Assembly: GCA_021827445.1 (NCBI GenBank)
Contig: JAKAVW010000009.1
Coordinates: forward strand, 11,273 to 24,394
Direction: 5' to 3'
Source of the DNA: Pseudomonadota bacterium
GTDB lineage: Bacteria > Pseudomonadota > Gammaproteobacteria > Acidithiobacillales > Acidithiobacillaceae
DNA length: 13,122 bases
The position numbers were made by a program, and so were the translations under genes. Positions 5,333 through 12,364 of the stretch are shown in pieces. Each line of letters begins with the position of its first letter. Position 1 is the first letter of the stretch. Below the pieces are notes generated by a model. It had not been told where the DNA came from. It saw only the letters and a program-made list of their open reading frames with translations, and did no database searches.

Positions 5333-6022
5333 ATGGGGAATAACAAGGAGACATGGCTTCCCCGCCTGCGGCAAACCCCGCTCTTTGCCGTCTGGCCCGA
5401 GGACGTCATCGCGCCGCTGCTGGCGCGGTCCCAGTCGCTGACCCTGGAGTCGGGTGATATCCTCTTTGCCGAGGGATCGTCGGCTCAATCCTTCTATTTC
5501 CTGGCATCGGGACGAATTGATTTGATTGCGGCGGCGGCAACCGGGCAGGAGAAGATTGTCGAAATCATCCAGCCCGATGACCTTTTCGCCGAGGCTGTGG
5601 CCTTTCTCGGTGGTCGCTATCCGGTGACGGCGCAGGCCGAGGCTGCGTCCACGGTGCTGGAAATTCCACTGGATCTCTTCGTCGAGAGCCTGGAGCGGCG
5701 GCCATTGTTGATGCGCCAGATGCTGGCGCGCCTCAGTATGCGCCTGCATTTTTTGGTTAAAGAACTGCGTCGTCTGAGTGTGGAGTCGGCGGAGCAACGG
5801 CTGGTGAGTTATCTGCTGGATCTGTGCCCGATGGTAAATGGTCCTACCGCCGTTGAACTCCCCGCCAGGAAAGCGGCAGTGGCGGCGCGTTTGGGTCTGA
5901 CGCCGGAGACCTTGTCGCGGGTGCTGACCCGCATACGTAAGGCCGGACTTATAAACGTGGAACGCCGGATGATTACTATCCCTGACCCGCTTGCTCTGCG
6001 GCACTGGGCCGAAGGGCATTGA
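5333..6022 (+). CDS. Crp/Fnr-family transcription regulator, DNR/NNR-like
   Basis: A 229-residue regulator with an N-terminal cyclic-nucleotide-binding-type beta-barrel (residues about 15-115; GDILFAEGSSAQSFYFLASG at 41-60), a long dimer helix (about 120-150) and a C-terminal winged helix-turn-helix (about 175-220). The recognition helix holds ETLSR (Glu192, Ser195, Arg196), the E-x-x-S-R pattern by which FNR and DNR read TTGAT half-sites. The only cysteine is Cys165, so there is no FNR-type Fe-S cluster; a haem-based NO sensor of the DNR/NNR kind is a reasonable guess. The start at 5333 is chosen because GGAGA lies ten bases upstream and family homology begins there; an in-frame start at 5120 would add 71 residues unlike the family. 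It is transcribed away from the nasS-like gene. FNR/DNR boxes lie before the thioredoxin gene just downstream and before the globin gene. Confidence 0.85.
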   Translation: MGNNKETWLPRLRQTPLFAVWPEDVIAPLLARSQSLTLESGDILFAEGSSAQSFYFLASGRIDLIAAAATGQEKIVEIIQPDDLFAEAVAFLGGRYPVTAQAEAASTVLEIPLDLFVESLERRPLLMRQMLARLSMRLHFLVKELRRLSVESAEQRLVSYLLDLCPMVNGPTAVELPARKAAVAARLGLTPETLSRVLTRIRKAGLINVERRMITIPDPLALRHWAEGH

Positions 6023-6040
6023 GAGGGCTTTTCACTGGAG

Positions 6041-6089
6041 CCGGTCCTTGATCTGGGTCAAGGACCGGGTTGCAGCATGCTTTTACAAT
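6041..6089 (+). promoter_or_regulatory. FNR/DNR box and class II promoter of the thioredoxin-like gene
   Basis: TTGATCTGGGTCAA at 6048-6061 matches TTGAT-N4-ATCAA in nine of ten positions and is embedded in a perfect 11-base inverted repeat (6041-6051 and 6058-6068, six-base spacer). A -10 element TACAAT lies at 6084-6089, so the start site is near 6096, 41.5 bases from the box centre: the standard class II position for FNR/CRP-type activators. The dyad also forms a hairpin after the regulator's stop, but it lacks a U-run. Confidence 0.8.
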
Positions 6090-6139
6090 AGTCGCGCGAC
6101 CGGGGTAGAGTCGGTTGAAACAAACAAGGAGCCCGCACG

Positions 6140-6391
6140 ATGAAAGTGGAACTTTTGGTATCGAAGTGGTGCCCGACCTGCCCGCAGGCGGAGCGGATAT
6201 GGGGCGAAGCCGCAGAGAAAGTGCCCATGGATTTTCAGGTGGTGGATGTGAGTGACCGGGAGGGGCGAGAACTCATCAGCCGTTTGCGGATCAAGACGGT
6301 GCCTGCCGTGGTCATCGATGGTGCGCTGAAAAGTGTGGGCGTACAGCCTTTGGGCGAGGTGATAAAGCTGTTGGGCGAGGTGGCCGCTTAG
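6140..6391 (+). CDS. Small thioredoxin/glutaredoxin-fold protein with CPTC site
   Basis: An 83-residue cytoplasmic protein, shorter than true thioredoxins (about 105) and close to glutaredoxin size. Residues 10-14 (WCPTC) hold the redox-active Cys11 and Cys14; TVPAVVIDG places the cis-proline at Pro55, both expected for the fold. It likely acts as a thiol-disulfide reductant or disulfide carrier, partner unknown. The start is preceded by GGAG eight bases upstream. It lies 117 bases after the Crp/Fnr gene and has its own FNR/DNR-type promoter, so it is probably induced by low oxygen or NO. Its stop overlaps the stop of the convergent DUF488 gene by four bases, leaving no room for a terminator in between. 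Confidence 0.85.
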   Translation: MKVELLVSKWCPTCPQAERIWGEAAEKVPMDFQVVDVSDREGRELISRLRIKTVPAVVIDGALKSVGVQPLGEVIKLLGEVAA

Positions 6392-6789
6392 GATATGCCG
6401 GGATCTGATCCCACTAATGCCCCTAAAAAATCGTGGAGCACCAGTGCGCCATTGTGCTCTTGGTCGTGGGCGGCGTAGAGCAGGATAATAGGTGCCCCGG
6501 CGGCCTCGGCCAGCAGCGTCAGGGCGGCCTCTTTTTGCGCGGCCAGTTCGGTCAGGTAGCGGCTGCGAAATTCGTCCCAGCGCTCGGGATCGTGGGCGAA
6601 CCACTGGCGCAGTGCGGTGCTGGGGGTGAGGTCTTTGGGCCAGGCGTCCAGCGAGAGGTCGGCCCTGCGCATGCCGCGGGGCCAGAGGCGCTCCGCCAGT
6701 ACATGGTAGCCGGTGGGCAGGGGACGCTCATAGACGCGCCAAGTCGTGATGCCAGTATGCTGAGAGAGGTCTGAAGCCATTTTAGTCAT
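6388..6789 (-). CDS. DUF488 family protein (YeaO-like)
   Basis: A 133-residue protein of the DUF488 family. The diagnostic block YHVLAERLWPRGM (residues about 28-40) corresponds to the R-x-L-V-D-R-L-W-P-R-G block of YeaO, and WFAHDPERWDEFRSRYLTEL (65-84) follows as in the family. The biochemical function is unknown; family members are small cytoplasmic proteins. Two starts are possible, at 6789 and at 6780 (MASDL); neither has a strong Shine-Dalgarno sequence, and the longer one is given. It lies downstream of the NO/oxygen module in the same direction, separated by the decayed oxidoreductase, and converges with the thioredoxin-like gene. Confidence 0.8.
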   Translation of the reverse strand: MTKMASDLSQHTGITTWRVYERPLPTGYHVLAERLWPRGMRRADLSLDAWPKDLTPSTALRQWFAHDPERWDEFRSRYLTELAAQKEAALTLLAEAAGAPIILLYAAHDQEHNGALVLHDFLGALVGSDPGIS

Positions 6790-6822
6790 TACCCGTCAGG
6801 CTGCCTTCATGCTGTCCAGATT

Positions 6823-7115
6823 TCACCATACCCCAATTCGTCCACGTAATCTCTCCGGGTGGTCCACAATCCCTCTTGCTGCGATAAGGTCGCAGGCAGC
6901 CTTTACCTGCTCCCAAACGTTCCAGAGGAGTATCCCGTGGATCTGGCTTTCCCGCAGATTACACTACGGCCTTCTCCGACGGCCTCGAAACCGAACTCGT
7001 AGATGTCGCTATAGAACATGGATTGGTGCTGAAAATGCACCTCTTTGCCAGCCATGCTTGAACCTGCGGCGCGCCCGGTGGCTTCGGCATTATCCCAATG
7101 CTTCGGGCGTATGGG
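6823..7115 (-). pseudogene. Remnant of an AIF-type FAD/NAD oxidoreductase (C-terminal domain)
   Basis: Read in two minus-strand frames, this stretch gives pieces of the C-terminal domain of FAD-dependent NAD(P)H oxidoreductases of the AIF/ferredoxin-reductase type. The first piece (7115 to about 6955) reads IRPKHWDNAEATGRAAGSSM, then a segment with MFYSDIYEFGFEAVGE. The second, in another frame and ending at a TGA at 6823-6825, reads LRESQIHGILLWNVWEQVKA, then LIAARGIVDHPERLRG. The family has about 20 more residues between the two, so there is both a small internal deletion and a frameshift near 6955. The entire FAD- and NAD-binding part is missing: the fragment begins about 40 bases after the stop of the lipoyl-carrier gene. 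It explains most of the 364-base gap 6790-7153. Homology was judged by eye. Confidence 0.75.
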
Positions 7116-7153
7116 CGGTTTCCATACCGGCTCAGGCTGTCTAGCTTTTATGC

Positions 7154-7600
7154 TCACTCGGAACAGCGCATACACTGCACATCGTAACGCTTGATCCAGG
7201 CTTCCAGTGCTTCAATAGCTTCGGGTCCGGTCTTAACATGATCCAATGCATGTTGCGGATCATCGGGTTTTATCCGGGCGATCCAGGCGTCGCTATAGGG
7301 ATCAATATTAATCAGGTGCGGATCTTCCAGCAGCGCTTCATTCCGTGCTATGACTTCACCGGCAAATGGCACTGGTACGCCGCCTGCCCATTTACCACTT
7401 TCCAGTGTGGCCACATGCCGTCCGGCATCCAGATGGGTGCCGATTTTTTTAATTCTTGCCTTTTGTAAACGCCCCGACATGGTTTGGGCAGGATCCGTGA
7501 CCCCAATAGTCAGGGTGCCGTCATCTTCTGGGCGCACCCATACATAGTCGAGATCGTAAAACAGATCCTCAGGCAACTCACAACCGCGATATTCACTCAT
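7154..7600 (-). CDS. Lipoate-binding protein, LbpA/GcvH-like
   Basis: A 148-residue protein with the GcvH (lipoyl) fold. The lipoylation site is Lys70 in ATLESGKWAGG; the ESGKW form and the opening RGCELPEDLFYD resemble the LbpA lipoate-binding proteins of sulfur oxidisers, which serve the sHdr sulfur-oxidation pathway, more than housekeeping GcvH (ES-V/A-K-A). No gcvT, gcvP or hdr gene is in the window. The C-terminus carries an unusual CMRC pair (Cys143, Cys146) after the fold ends, which could bind metal or relay thiol electrons. It starts within an ATGA overlap with the hemerythrin gene, so the two are translationally coupled, and an oxidoreductase remnant follows directly. The family is reasonably sure; the role in this NO/oxygen setting is not known. 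Confidence 0.72.
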   Translation of the reverse strand: MSEYRGCELPEDLFYDLDYVWVRPEDDGTLTIGVTDPAQTMSGRLQKARIKKIGTHLDAGRHVATLESGKWAGGVPVPFAGEVIARNEALLEDPHLINIDPYSDAWIARIKPDDPQHALDHVKTGPEAIEALEAWIKRYDVQCMRCSE

Positions 7601-8055
7601 GATTGGGTTTCCACCTCACCGGCCAGAATGCGCCTGCCCGCTGCTTCCCCACGATCCGGTAAGGCGGCTGCGAGATAGGGATAGAGCTCCGTCTCTTCCC
7701 TGGTATCGTGCTGTTTGAGAATAGTTTGTACGGTGCTTAACAGGTCATCAAAAGTTTCGGCATCCTGATCTTGAATGGCCTCAGCCATCTCCTCAAAAAA
7801 TATCCGCAGATCCTGATGGCCCTTGCGCAGCAGGGCTGTCAGTGGGTGATCGTCACCACCCTCTTTGTGTTCAAAAGCTGGGAAAAGCGTGCTTTCTTCC
7901 ACCACCATATGGCTATCAACAATTCTGTGGCGGAACACCTCCAGTAAATGGGCAGCCTCCTGCCATGCGCCAGTCGAAACAGCGTGTACGCTCTGTCCCA
8001 ATAGTTGATCCAGGCGTTCATGATCGTGTTGCATAATCTGGTCTATATCGGCCAT
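7597..8055 (-). CDS. Hemerythrin-like di-iron protein
   Basis: A 152-residue four-helix bundle protein with a full hemerythrin/HHE ligand set: His10/His12 (QHDHERL), His49 and Glu53 (SHMVVEE), His80 (KGHQDL), His116 and Glu120 (QHDTREETELYP). Such proteins bind oxygen or nitric oxide at a non-haem di-iron centre in the cytoplasm. The start at 8055 is chosen over 8067 because GGAG lies six bases before it, while the upstream ATG lacks a Shine-Dalgarno sequence. It follows the reductase gene by 76 bases and overlaps the lipoyl-carrier gene by four, so it belongs to the globin operon. It may be an oxygen or NO sink or buffer; it is smaller than YtfE/RIC iron-sulfur repair proteins, so that role is less likely. 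Confidence 0.85.
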   Translation of the reverse strand: MADIDQIMQHDHERLDQLLGQSVHAVSTGAWQEAAHLLEVFRHRIVDSHMVVEESTLFPAFEHKEGGDDHPLTALLRKGHQDLRIFFEEMAEAIQDQDAETFDDLLSTVQTILKQHDTREETELYPYLAAALPDRGEAAGRRILAGEVETQS

Positions 8056-8103
8056 AACGTTCTCCATTGTGTGGGAAATAAGGTGAAGTATGAAAGTACA
8101 AAT

Positions 8104-8117
8104 ACTGGTTTTCCAGT
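8104..8117 (-). promoter_or_regulatory. Small hairpin between reductase and hemerythrin genes
   Basis: ACTGG and CCAGT pair around AAAA on the minus strand, followed by AUUUGUACUUU. A weak intrinsic terminator or processing site that could lower hemerythrin and lipoyl-carrier levels relative to globin and reductase. Evidence is limited to the short stem. Confidence 0.3.
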
Positions 8118-8131
8118 GCTCTCCTGTTTAC

Positions 8132-9124
8132 CTAACCATTAGGCGCAAAAGCATCGAAGTGGATATGGTCATGCTGCACTTCATGGGAGAGCAGCAGGTC
8201 GATGGCGGCTTCTATCATGCCGGGGCCACCGCAGAGATATACTTCATGATCCTTCCAGTGGCCGCTGGCGGCAACAGTGGGCAAGAGCCGGTGGGCGCCG
8301 GCCCAAGAAATGTCATGCATATCAGAAAGTGTCGATGTGATGGTGATATGCGGATATTGTTGTGACCATATGGCCAGTTCTTCCAGATGATAAAAATCGG
8401 CCTGTTTCCTGGCCCCGTAAAAAAGATGGATAGGCCGGGTCCGCTCCAAGTCGATACTTTCCTGAATAATCGCCTCAATGGGGGCCAGACCGGTTCCGGC
8501 GGCAATACAGAGCATATCACGGTCATTATCCGGGCGTAGTGCGAATTCGCCCTGTGCAGCGCCCAGGGTTAATTCATCACCCGTTTGCGCGGCATGAAAA
8601 AGCCATTGGCTAAATACGCCGCCGGGTAATTCACGGATATGAAAAACCAGTTCTCCGGTGGTGTCCGGTGGCGTCGCCATGGAATAAGAGCGCCACTGAT
8701 CCGGACGCCCCGGCACCGCTACGCGGGCATATTGTCCGGTCCGGTAGGGATAAGGCCGTTCCGGCCGCAGCCGTAACTCCAGTACATTCCAGGCCAGCAG
8801 TGTAAGTCGGGTAATCTCGGCCGTCCAGGTGTCTTTCGGAACCACCTCGACACGCAAACGCATGGCGCTGCGTGGATACAATTTACAGAGAATGGCCATG
8901 CCAGCAGCCCGTTCTGTGGGTAAGAGCAGCAGGGGCATAAAAGACCCGTGTTTGCTTTCGCCGGACAAAATGGTGCCTTTGCAATCACCGCAGGAACCAC
9001 TGGCGCAGCCATGTTTGATGGGAATTCCATGCTGTTTCGCCGCTTCGATAATATTTTGGCGCTCATCCGCCATAAAGTGGATGCCGGACGGCTCCAGACA
9101 GATTTCATATTCCATAACGGGCAT
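8132..9124 (-). CDS. [2Fe-2S] ferredoxin / FAD / NAD(P) reductase
   Basis: A 330-residue electron-transfer flavoprotein with three domains. The N-terminal plant-type ferredoxin domain has cluster ligands Cys40, Cys45, Cys48 and Cys80 (CASGSCGDC plus ILC). The FAD-binding barrel (about 100-195) carries RSYS at 145-148, and the NAD(P)-binding domain has GTGLAP at 210-215 and CGGPGM at 298-303. This layout is that of oxygenase reductases (phenol hydroxylase P5, methane monooxygenase component C). No oxygenase is present here; a globin lies 54 bases upstream in the same operon. The pair thus resembles a flavohaemoglobin split in two, with an extra Fe-S domain, so reduction of the globin haem is the most likely job. 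Start 9124 has GAGG only one base away; the next ATG at 9115, ten bases from that GAGG, may be the true start. Confidence 0.85.
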   Translation of the reverse strand: MPVMEYEICLEPSGIHFMADERQNIIEAAKQHGIPIKHGCASGSCGDCKGTILSGESKHGSFMPLLLLPTERAAGMAILCKLYPRSAMRLRVEVVPKDTWTAEITRLTLLAWNVLELRLRPERPYPYRTGQYARVAVPGRPDQWRSYSMATPPDTTGELVFHIRELPGGVFSQWLFHAAQTGDELTLGAAQGEFALRPDNDRDMLCIAAGTGLAPIEAIIQESIDLERTRPIHLFYGARKQADFYHLEELAIWSQQYPHITITSTLSDMHDISWAGAHRLLPTVAASGHWKDHEVYLCGGPGMIEAAIDLLLSHEVQHDHIHFDAFAPNG

Positions 9125-9178
9125 GCCTCAAAATAATGGCGTACCTGAGTAGCAGGTATGCCAATGGCAAGGTGTCAA

Positions 9179-9640
9179 TCAGACGGCGGGAGGTACGTCG
9201 TCTATGGTTACCGGGACGAAGCGGGAAGGAGCCATGGCCTCGTAGGCCGCCTCGATGCAAACGGTGGAGGCCAGGTTGTATGCCTCAATCCAGGATTCCG
9301 CCATTTCCTGCGTCCAGGCCGCACCCAGGAAATGCTTCAGGGTATTGAGCAGGCTTTTGCCGACGATGGGGTAATGTTCCGGGCGGGTATCGTATTTAAT
9401 GTGCCCGATACCGAGTTCCTTCAGATAGGGAACCAGCACTTCCATGGTGTCGATATTGGTGGCGATCAGAATGACGGAATTGAAGAGGCGTACCCGCTGC
9501 TCCGTCATGTCCCCCGGAAACATTTTCTTCACTTCAGGGAAATGGGTGAACATAGTGTTATAAAAATGTTCGGCAACCTGCACGCCTAAGTCCTTAACTG
9601 CCGCGCCGCTGGATTGGATGAGTTGGACATTGATAGCCAT
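9179..9640 (-). CDS. Single-domain bacterial globin (Vitreoscilla-haemoglobin-like)
   Basis: A 153-residue haem protein of the flavohaemoglobin/VHb globin class. By alignment with VHb, the haem contacts are proximal His80 (LGIGH), distal Gln48, CD1 Phe41 and B10 Tyr27; EHYPIVG (88-94) is the G-helix signature, with Tyr90 in the place of the tyrosine that hydrogen-bonds the proximal histidine in flavohaemoglobins. The glutamate of that triad is not at the same aligned position, though Glu130 and Glu134 are close. It has no flavin domain; the reductase encoded next probably supplies electrons. Likely role is NO dioxygenation or oxygen binding in the cytoplasm. The start has AAGGAG nine bases upstream. 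It is the first gene of the module and is preceded by an FNR/DNR box. Confidence 0.88.
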   Translation of the reverse strand: MAINVQLIQSSGAAVKDLGVQVAEHFYNTMFTHFPEVKKMFPGDMTEQRVRLFNSVILIATNIDTMEVLVPYLKELGIGHIKYDTRPEHYPIVGKSLLNTLKHFLGAAWTQEMAESWIEAYNLASTVCIEAAYEAMAPSRFVPVTIDDVPPAV

Positions 9641-9701
9641 CTGCTGTTGCTCCTTCTGGTTGAACTGGGGAATTACTTCAGTAAAACGCCATACGTTTTG
9701 C

Positions 9702-9743
9702 AGCGTAGCCGGTTGCTTGTGTGGATTCCTTGATTCCGGTCAA
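9702..9743 (-). promoter_or_regulatory. FNR/DNR box and class II promoter of the globin operon
   Basis: The minus strand reads TTGACCGGAATCAA at 9743-9730, nine of ten positions of TTGAT-N4-ATCAA. A -10 candidate TACGCT lies at 9707-9702, 22 bases after the box: exactly the spacing seen in the thioredoxin promoter. The start site would be near 9695. The -10 element is poor (three of six), which fits a promoter that depends on an activator. Confidence 0.72.
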
Positions 9744-9747
9744 TTTC

Positions 9748-9765
9748 GGCTGAGTCACTTCAGCC
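9748..9765. repeat. Hairpin at the end of the efflux operon
   Basis: GGCTGA and TCAGCC pair around six bases; the hairpin begins in the last base of the emrA-type stop codon. It has no U-run on the minus strand, so it is at best a weak terminator or a 3'-end stabiliser. It is only four bases from the FNR/DNR box at 9730-9743. Confidence 0.4.
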
Positions 9766-10934
9766 TAGGTGTTATCGCCGATAATGGCGGCGGCATGTTG
9801 CTGGGCACGTCGTAACTCTCCACTGTATATAGCGGTTTGGTATCCTCGTACTGGTGTGGTGGTGAGCGCTTTGAGCACCGAATGCTTTTGTGAGGGCGTC
9901 CAGTGAATCTCTGCAACCATGGAGAGCCCGGGCCGCAGTGGATGCTGGGCGAGCTCTGCGGCGGGTAACGCGATACGTACCGGCACTCGTTCGACGATAT
10001 GGATGTAATTTCCGGTGGCATTCTCCGGCGGCAGGATACTGAAGGCACTACCGGCGCCCGGCAGTAGTCCCAGGACTTTGCCGTGATAATGGACATCGCC
10101 GCCATAGTAATCACTGGTCAATTGAACGCTTTGTCCGGGGCGGACATGCCGCATGGCGGTTTCTTTGACGTTGGCTACGACCCACAAATCATTGAGGGGC
10201 ACCACGGAAAACAGGCGCTGACCGGGATGCACCATCAGTCCGGGGTAGGCGGCGCGCTCCGCGACATAACCCGATATCGGTGCACGGACAACTCGGCGTT
10301 GCCATTGAATGTCGGCCTGTTCGAACTGCGCCGCGGCCTGGCGCACGAGGGGATTCGTTTGCAGCGTGGTGCCGGCTACGATGGCTTGCGTGCCTTTTAG
10401 CGCCGCCTGGGCCGCTGCCACTTGTGCCGTCGCGGCAGCAATTTCGTTTTGCGTGTCTTCAATGCGGATGGCGGAAACAGCGCCACTCGGCAGGGATTGT
10501 TTATAGCGGATTAAATCGGTGTTTAATTTGTGGAGTTCGGCGTTTTTGGCACTGACGGTCTGTTGCAGCGCGGTGACCTTGGCGAAATCTTTGCGTACCT
10601 GTCTGACCGTCGCCGCCAGATGCGCCCCAGCCTGTTGCAGTGCAAGCTGGGAATGATTGGCCTGAAGGGTAGCCATTACCTGTCCGGCGTTGACGAATTC
10701 GGTATTTTCTACCAGTACCTTACTGATGGTACCGGCCGTCTGGCCATTCACCGGCGTAATATTGCCGGAGACGTAGGCATCGTTGGTTTCTATCCGGTAT
10801 TGTCCCCGCCAAAACCACCACGCGGTCCAGATCAATCCGGCAAGTACAAAAATGAGGGTAACGAGCATCAGCATCCGGGTGCGTTTTTCCGGTTGGATGG
10901 GAGAACGCGAATGTTCAGGCTTCTGCGTGCTCAT
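9765..10934 (-). CDS. EmrA/HlyD-type membrane fusion protein
   Basis: A 389-residue periplasmic adaptor that links an inner-membrane drug transporter to an outer-membrane channel. A short cytoplasmic N-terminus with basic residues is followed by one membrane helix (about 21-42, MLMLVTLIFVLAGLIWTAWW). The family marker IETNDAYVSGNITPV (48-62) opens the barrel-sandwich domain; a coiled-coil alpha-hairpin rich in Ala and Gln spans about 90-200; RVVRAPISGYVAERAAYPG closes the lipoyl-like half; GLSMVAEI lies near the C-terminus. These match EmrA/VceA adaptors of MFS pumps. The start overlaps the stop of the outer-membrane gene (ATGA), so the two are coupled. Substrate unknown: hydrophobic drugs, uncouplers or organic acids are typical for the family. 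Confidence 0.88.
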   Translation of the reverse strand: MSTQKPEHSRSPIQPEKRTRMLMLVTLIFVLAGLIWTAWWFWRGQYRIETNDAYVSGNITPVNGQTAGTISKVLVENTEFVNAGQVMATLQANHSQLALQQAGAHLAATVRQVRKDFAKVTALQQTVSAKNAELHKLNTDLIRYKQSLPSGAVSAIRIEDTQNEIAAATAQVAAAQAALKGTQAIVAGTTLQTNPLVRQAAAQFEQADIQWQRRVVRAPISGYVAERAAYPGLMVHPGQRLFSVVPLNDLWVVANVKETAMRHVRPGQSVQLTSDYYGGDVHYHGKVLGLLPGAGSAFSILPPENATGNYIHIVERVPVRIALPAAELAQHPLRPGLSMVAEIHWTPSQKHSVLKALTTTPVRGYQTAIYSGELRRAQQHAAAIIGDNT

Positions 10935-12364
10935 GCGGGATTTTTCCTCGGGGTGTATCCGCCGCCCAGCGCCGAATGCAGCAATACCCAGGATTGCACA
11001 TTTTTCGTCTTTAAGGTCAGCAGTTGATTTTTTATTTCCGTTTCCTGAATCTGCGCGCTATAGGCTTCTGCTTTATCCGTAATTCCAGAATGAAAGGCGG
11101 ATTCAGCCAGCACCGTCGTATGCTCGGCGGCTACAATCATCTGCCGTTGTGCCCGGAGTTTTTGGCGTATTTGCCGCCAAGTGGCCAGACGACCGGCGAT
11201 CTCGCGCACTGCGTCGAGGATGGTGGCGCGATAATGGTCTTCCGTGGCTATATATAATGCGTTTTTCTCCTTCAATTGGGCGCGTAACGTCCCCCCTTCG
11301 AAAATAGGCAGGGATATGACCGGGCCGAGGGCATGCGCGAGATTGCCGGGACTGAACAAATCTCCCAGATGAATGCTGTTCCACCCCACAAACAAGGCGA
11401 TATTCACATCGGGATAAAAAGCCGCGCGTGCCGCGCCCACCTGTTGCGCCGCGACTTCCATTTCCCAGCGCGCAGCGACTATATCCGGACGGTGGGCAAT
11501 GAGGCGGAGGGGCAAATTCCGAGGCATGGTGATCGTGGATAGCGTGGGCAACGGCTCTGCCGGAATATCCCGCCCCCAATCGGGTCCGTGTCCGGCCAGG
11601 GCCGCCAATATGTAGCGCTGTTGAGCAATGGCTGCCTGTATGTCCGCTACCGACTGGCGTGCCTCTGCGCGCGCCTCTTCCTGAAGATAAACGGTGCGGG
11701 CATCGCTCAGTCCGTCATGCCAGCGCTGTTGTTCCAGATGGAGTAAGGAGGTGTGCAGAGTTTCCGCGCGATCCACCTGACGAAGACGTTGTACATCACC
11801 CGCCAGCAAAAAGTAGTGCCATGCCAACTGAGTGGAAAGCAATAATTTTGCCTCGGCGTAATCCGCCTGATTTACGCGTACATCCCCCAGGGTGGCACGA
11901 AAGCGATCGCTGTCACGTCCCCACAAATCCAGGTGATAGCGCATTTCCAGAGGATTGAGAGCACCATAGGTGATGGTTTTGCCGTTCAACGGGGCGTGCA
12001 AGCCTTGCCGGGAAAAGTACTCCTGAGTCACCGACGTCCCTGCGGAAAAGTGCGGGAGGAGGGCGGCATGCTGGTCTGCCGCCACCGCTTTGGCTTCCAG
12101 AATGCGCGCGCTGGCGACCTGTAGCGACGGATTGTTGCGCAGCGCTTCGCTGATTAAATTGTTCAGGGCCGGTAGCTGTGCCGATTCCCACCAGTTTGAC
12201 GTAGGCCAGGCACCCGGGATCACCCCTGCGTGACTGTCAAACTGGGCCAGTATCCCTCTGATTTGGGTATCATGCGCCGTTTTGCCGCCGGGGAGATGTT
12301 GCGGCAGGTGCGCGCAGGCGCCGAGCAGCAACAGCGGTAGGATAAGGGCGATGCTGCGTTTCAT
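10931..12364 (-). CDS. NodT-family outer-membrane efflux lipoprotein (TolC-like)
   Basis: A 477-residue outer-membrane channel of the NodT/OprM type. The N-terminus MKRSIALILPLLLLGACAHL has a lipoprotein signal peptide with lipobox LGAC, so Cys17 should be lipidated. NWWESAQLPALNNLISEALR (about residues 56-75) and NPSLQVASARILEAKAVA just after it are typical of the family, and LIAHRPDIVAARWEMEVAAQ marks the second repeat. The start at 12364 is preceded by GGAG and shares one base with the transporter stop codon; in-frame extension to 12472 would lose the signal peptide. It lies between the transporter and adaptor genes, an order that differs from emrAB of E. coli, where TolC is encoded elsewhere. 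It completes a self-contained tripartite pump. Confidence 0.88.
   Translation of the reverse strand: MKRSIALILPLLLLGACAHLPQHLPGGKTAHDTQIRGILAQFDSHAGVIPGAWPTSNWWESAQLPALNNLISEALRNNPSLQVASARILEAKAVAADQHAALLPHFSAGTSVTQEYFSRQGLHAPLNGKTITYGALNPLEMRYHLDLWGRDSDRFRATLGDVRVNQADYAEAKLLLSTQLAWHYFLLAGDVQRLRQVDRAETLHTSLLHLEQQRWHDGLSDARTVYLQEEARAEARQSVADIQAAIAQQRYILAALAGHGPDWGRDIPAEPLPTLSTITMPRNLPLRLIAHRPDIVAARWEMEVAAQQVGAARAAFYPDVNIALFVGWNSIHLGDLFSPGNLAHALGPVISLPIFEGGTLRAQLKEKNALYIATEDHYRATILDAVREIAGRLATWRQIRQKLRAQRQMIVAAEHTTVLAESAFHSGITDKAEAYSAQIQETEIKNQLLTLKTKNVQSWVLLHSALGGGYTPRKNPA

Noticed and set aside
9683..9699. AAAACG/CGTTTT dyad near the globin start site as a terminator or NsrR site
   Set aside because: On the minus strand it is not followed by a U-run, it straddles the predicted start site, and it does not match the NsrR consensus I know.
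9748..9765. Hexaloop hairpin with A1/G4 loop (AGUGAC) as a fourth ANTAR target before the globin gene
   Set aside because: It lies at the efflux-operon stop codon, upstream of the predicted globin start site, and no intrinsic terminator follows it; the match is probably chance.
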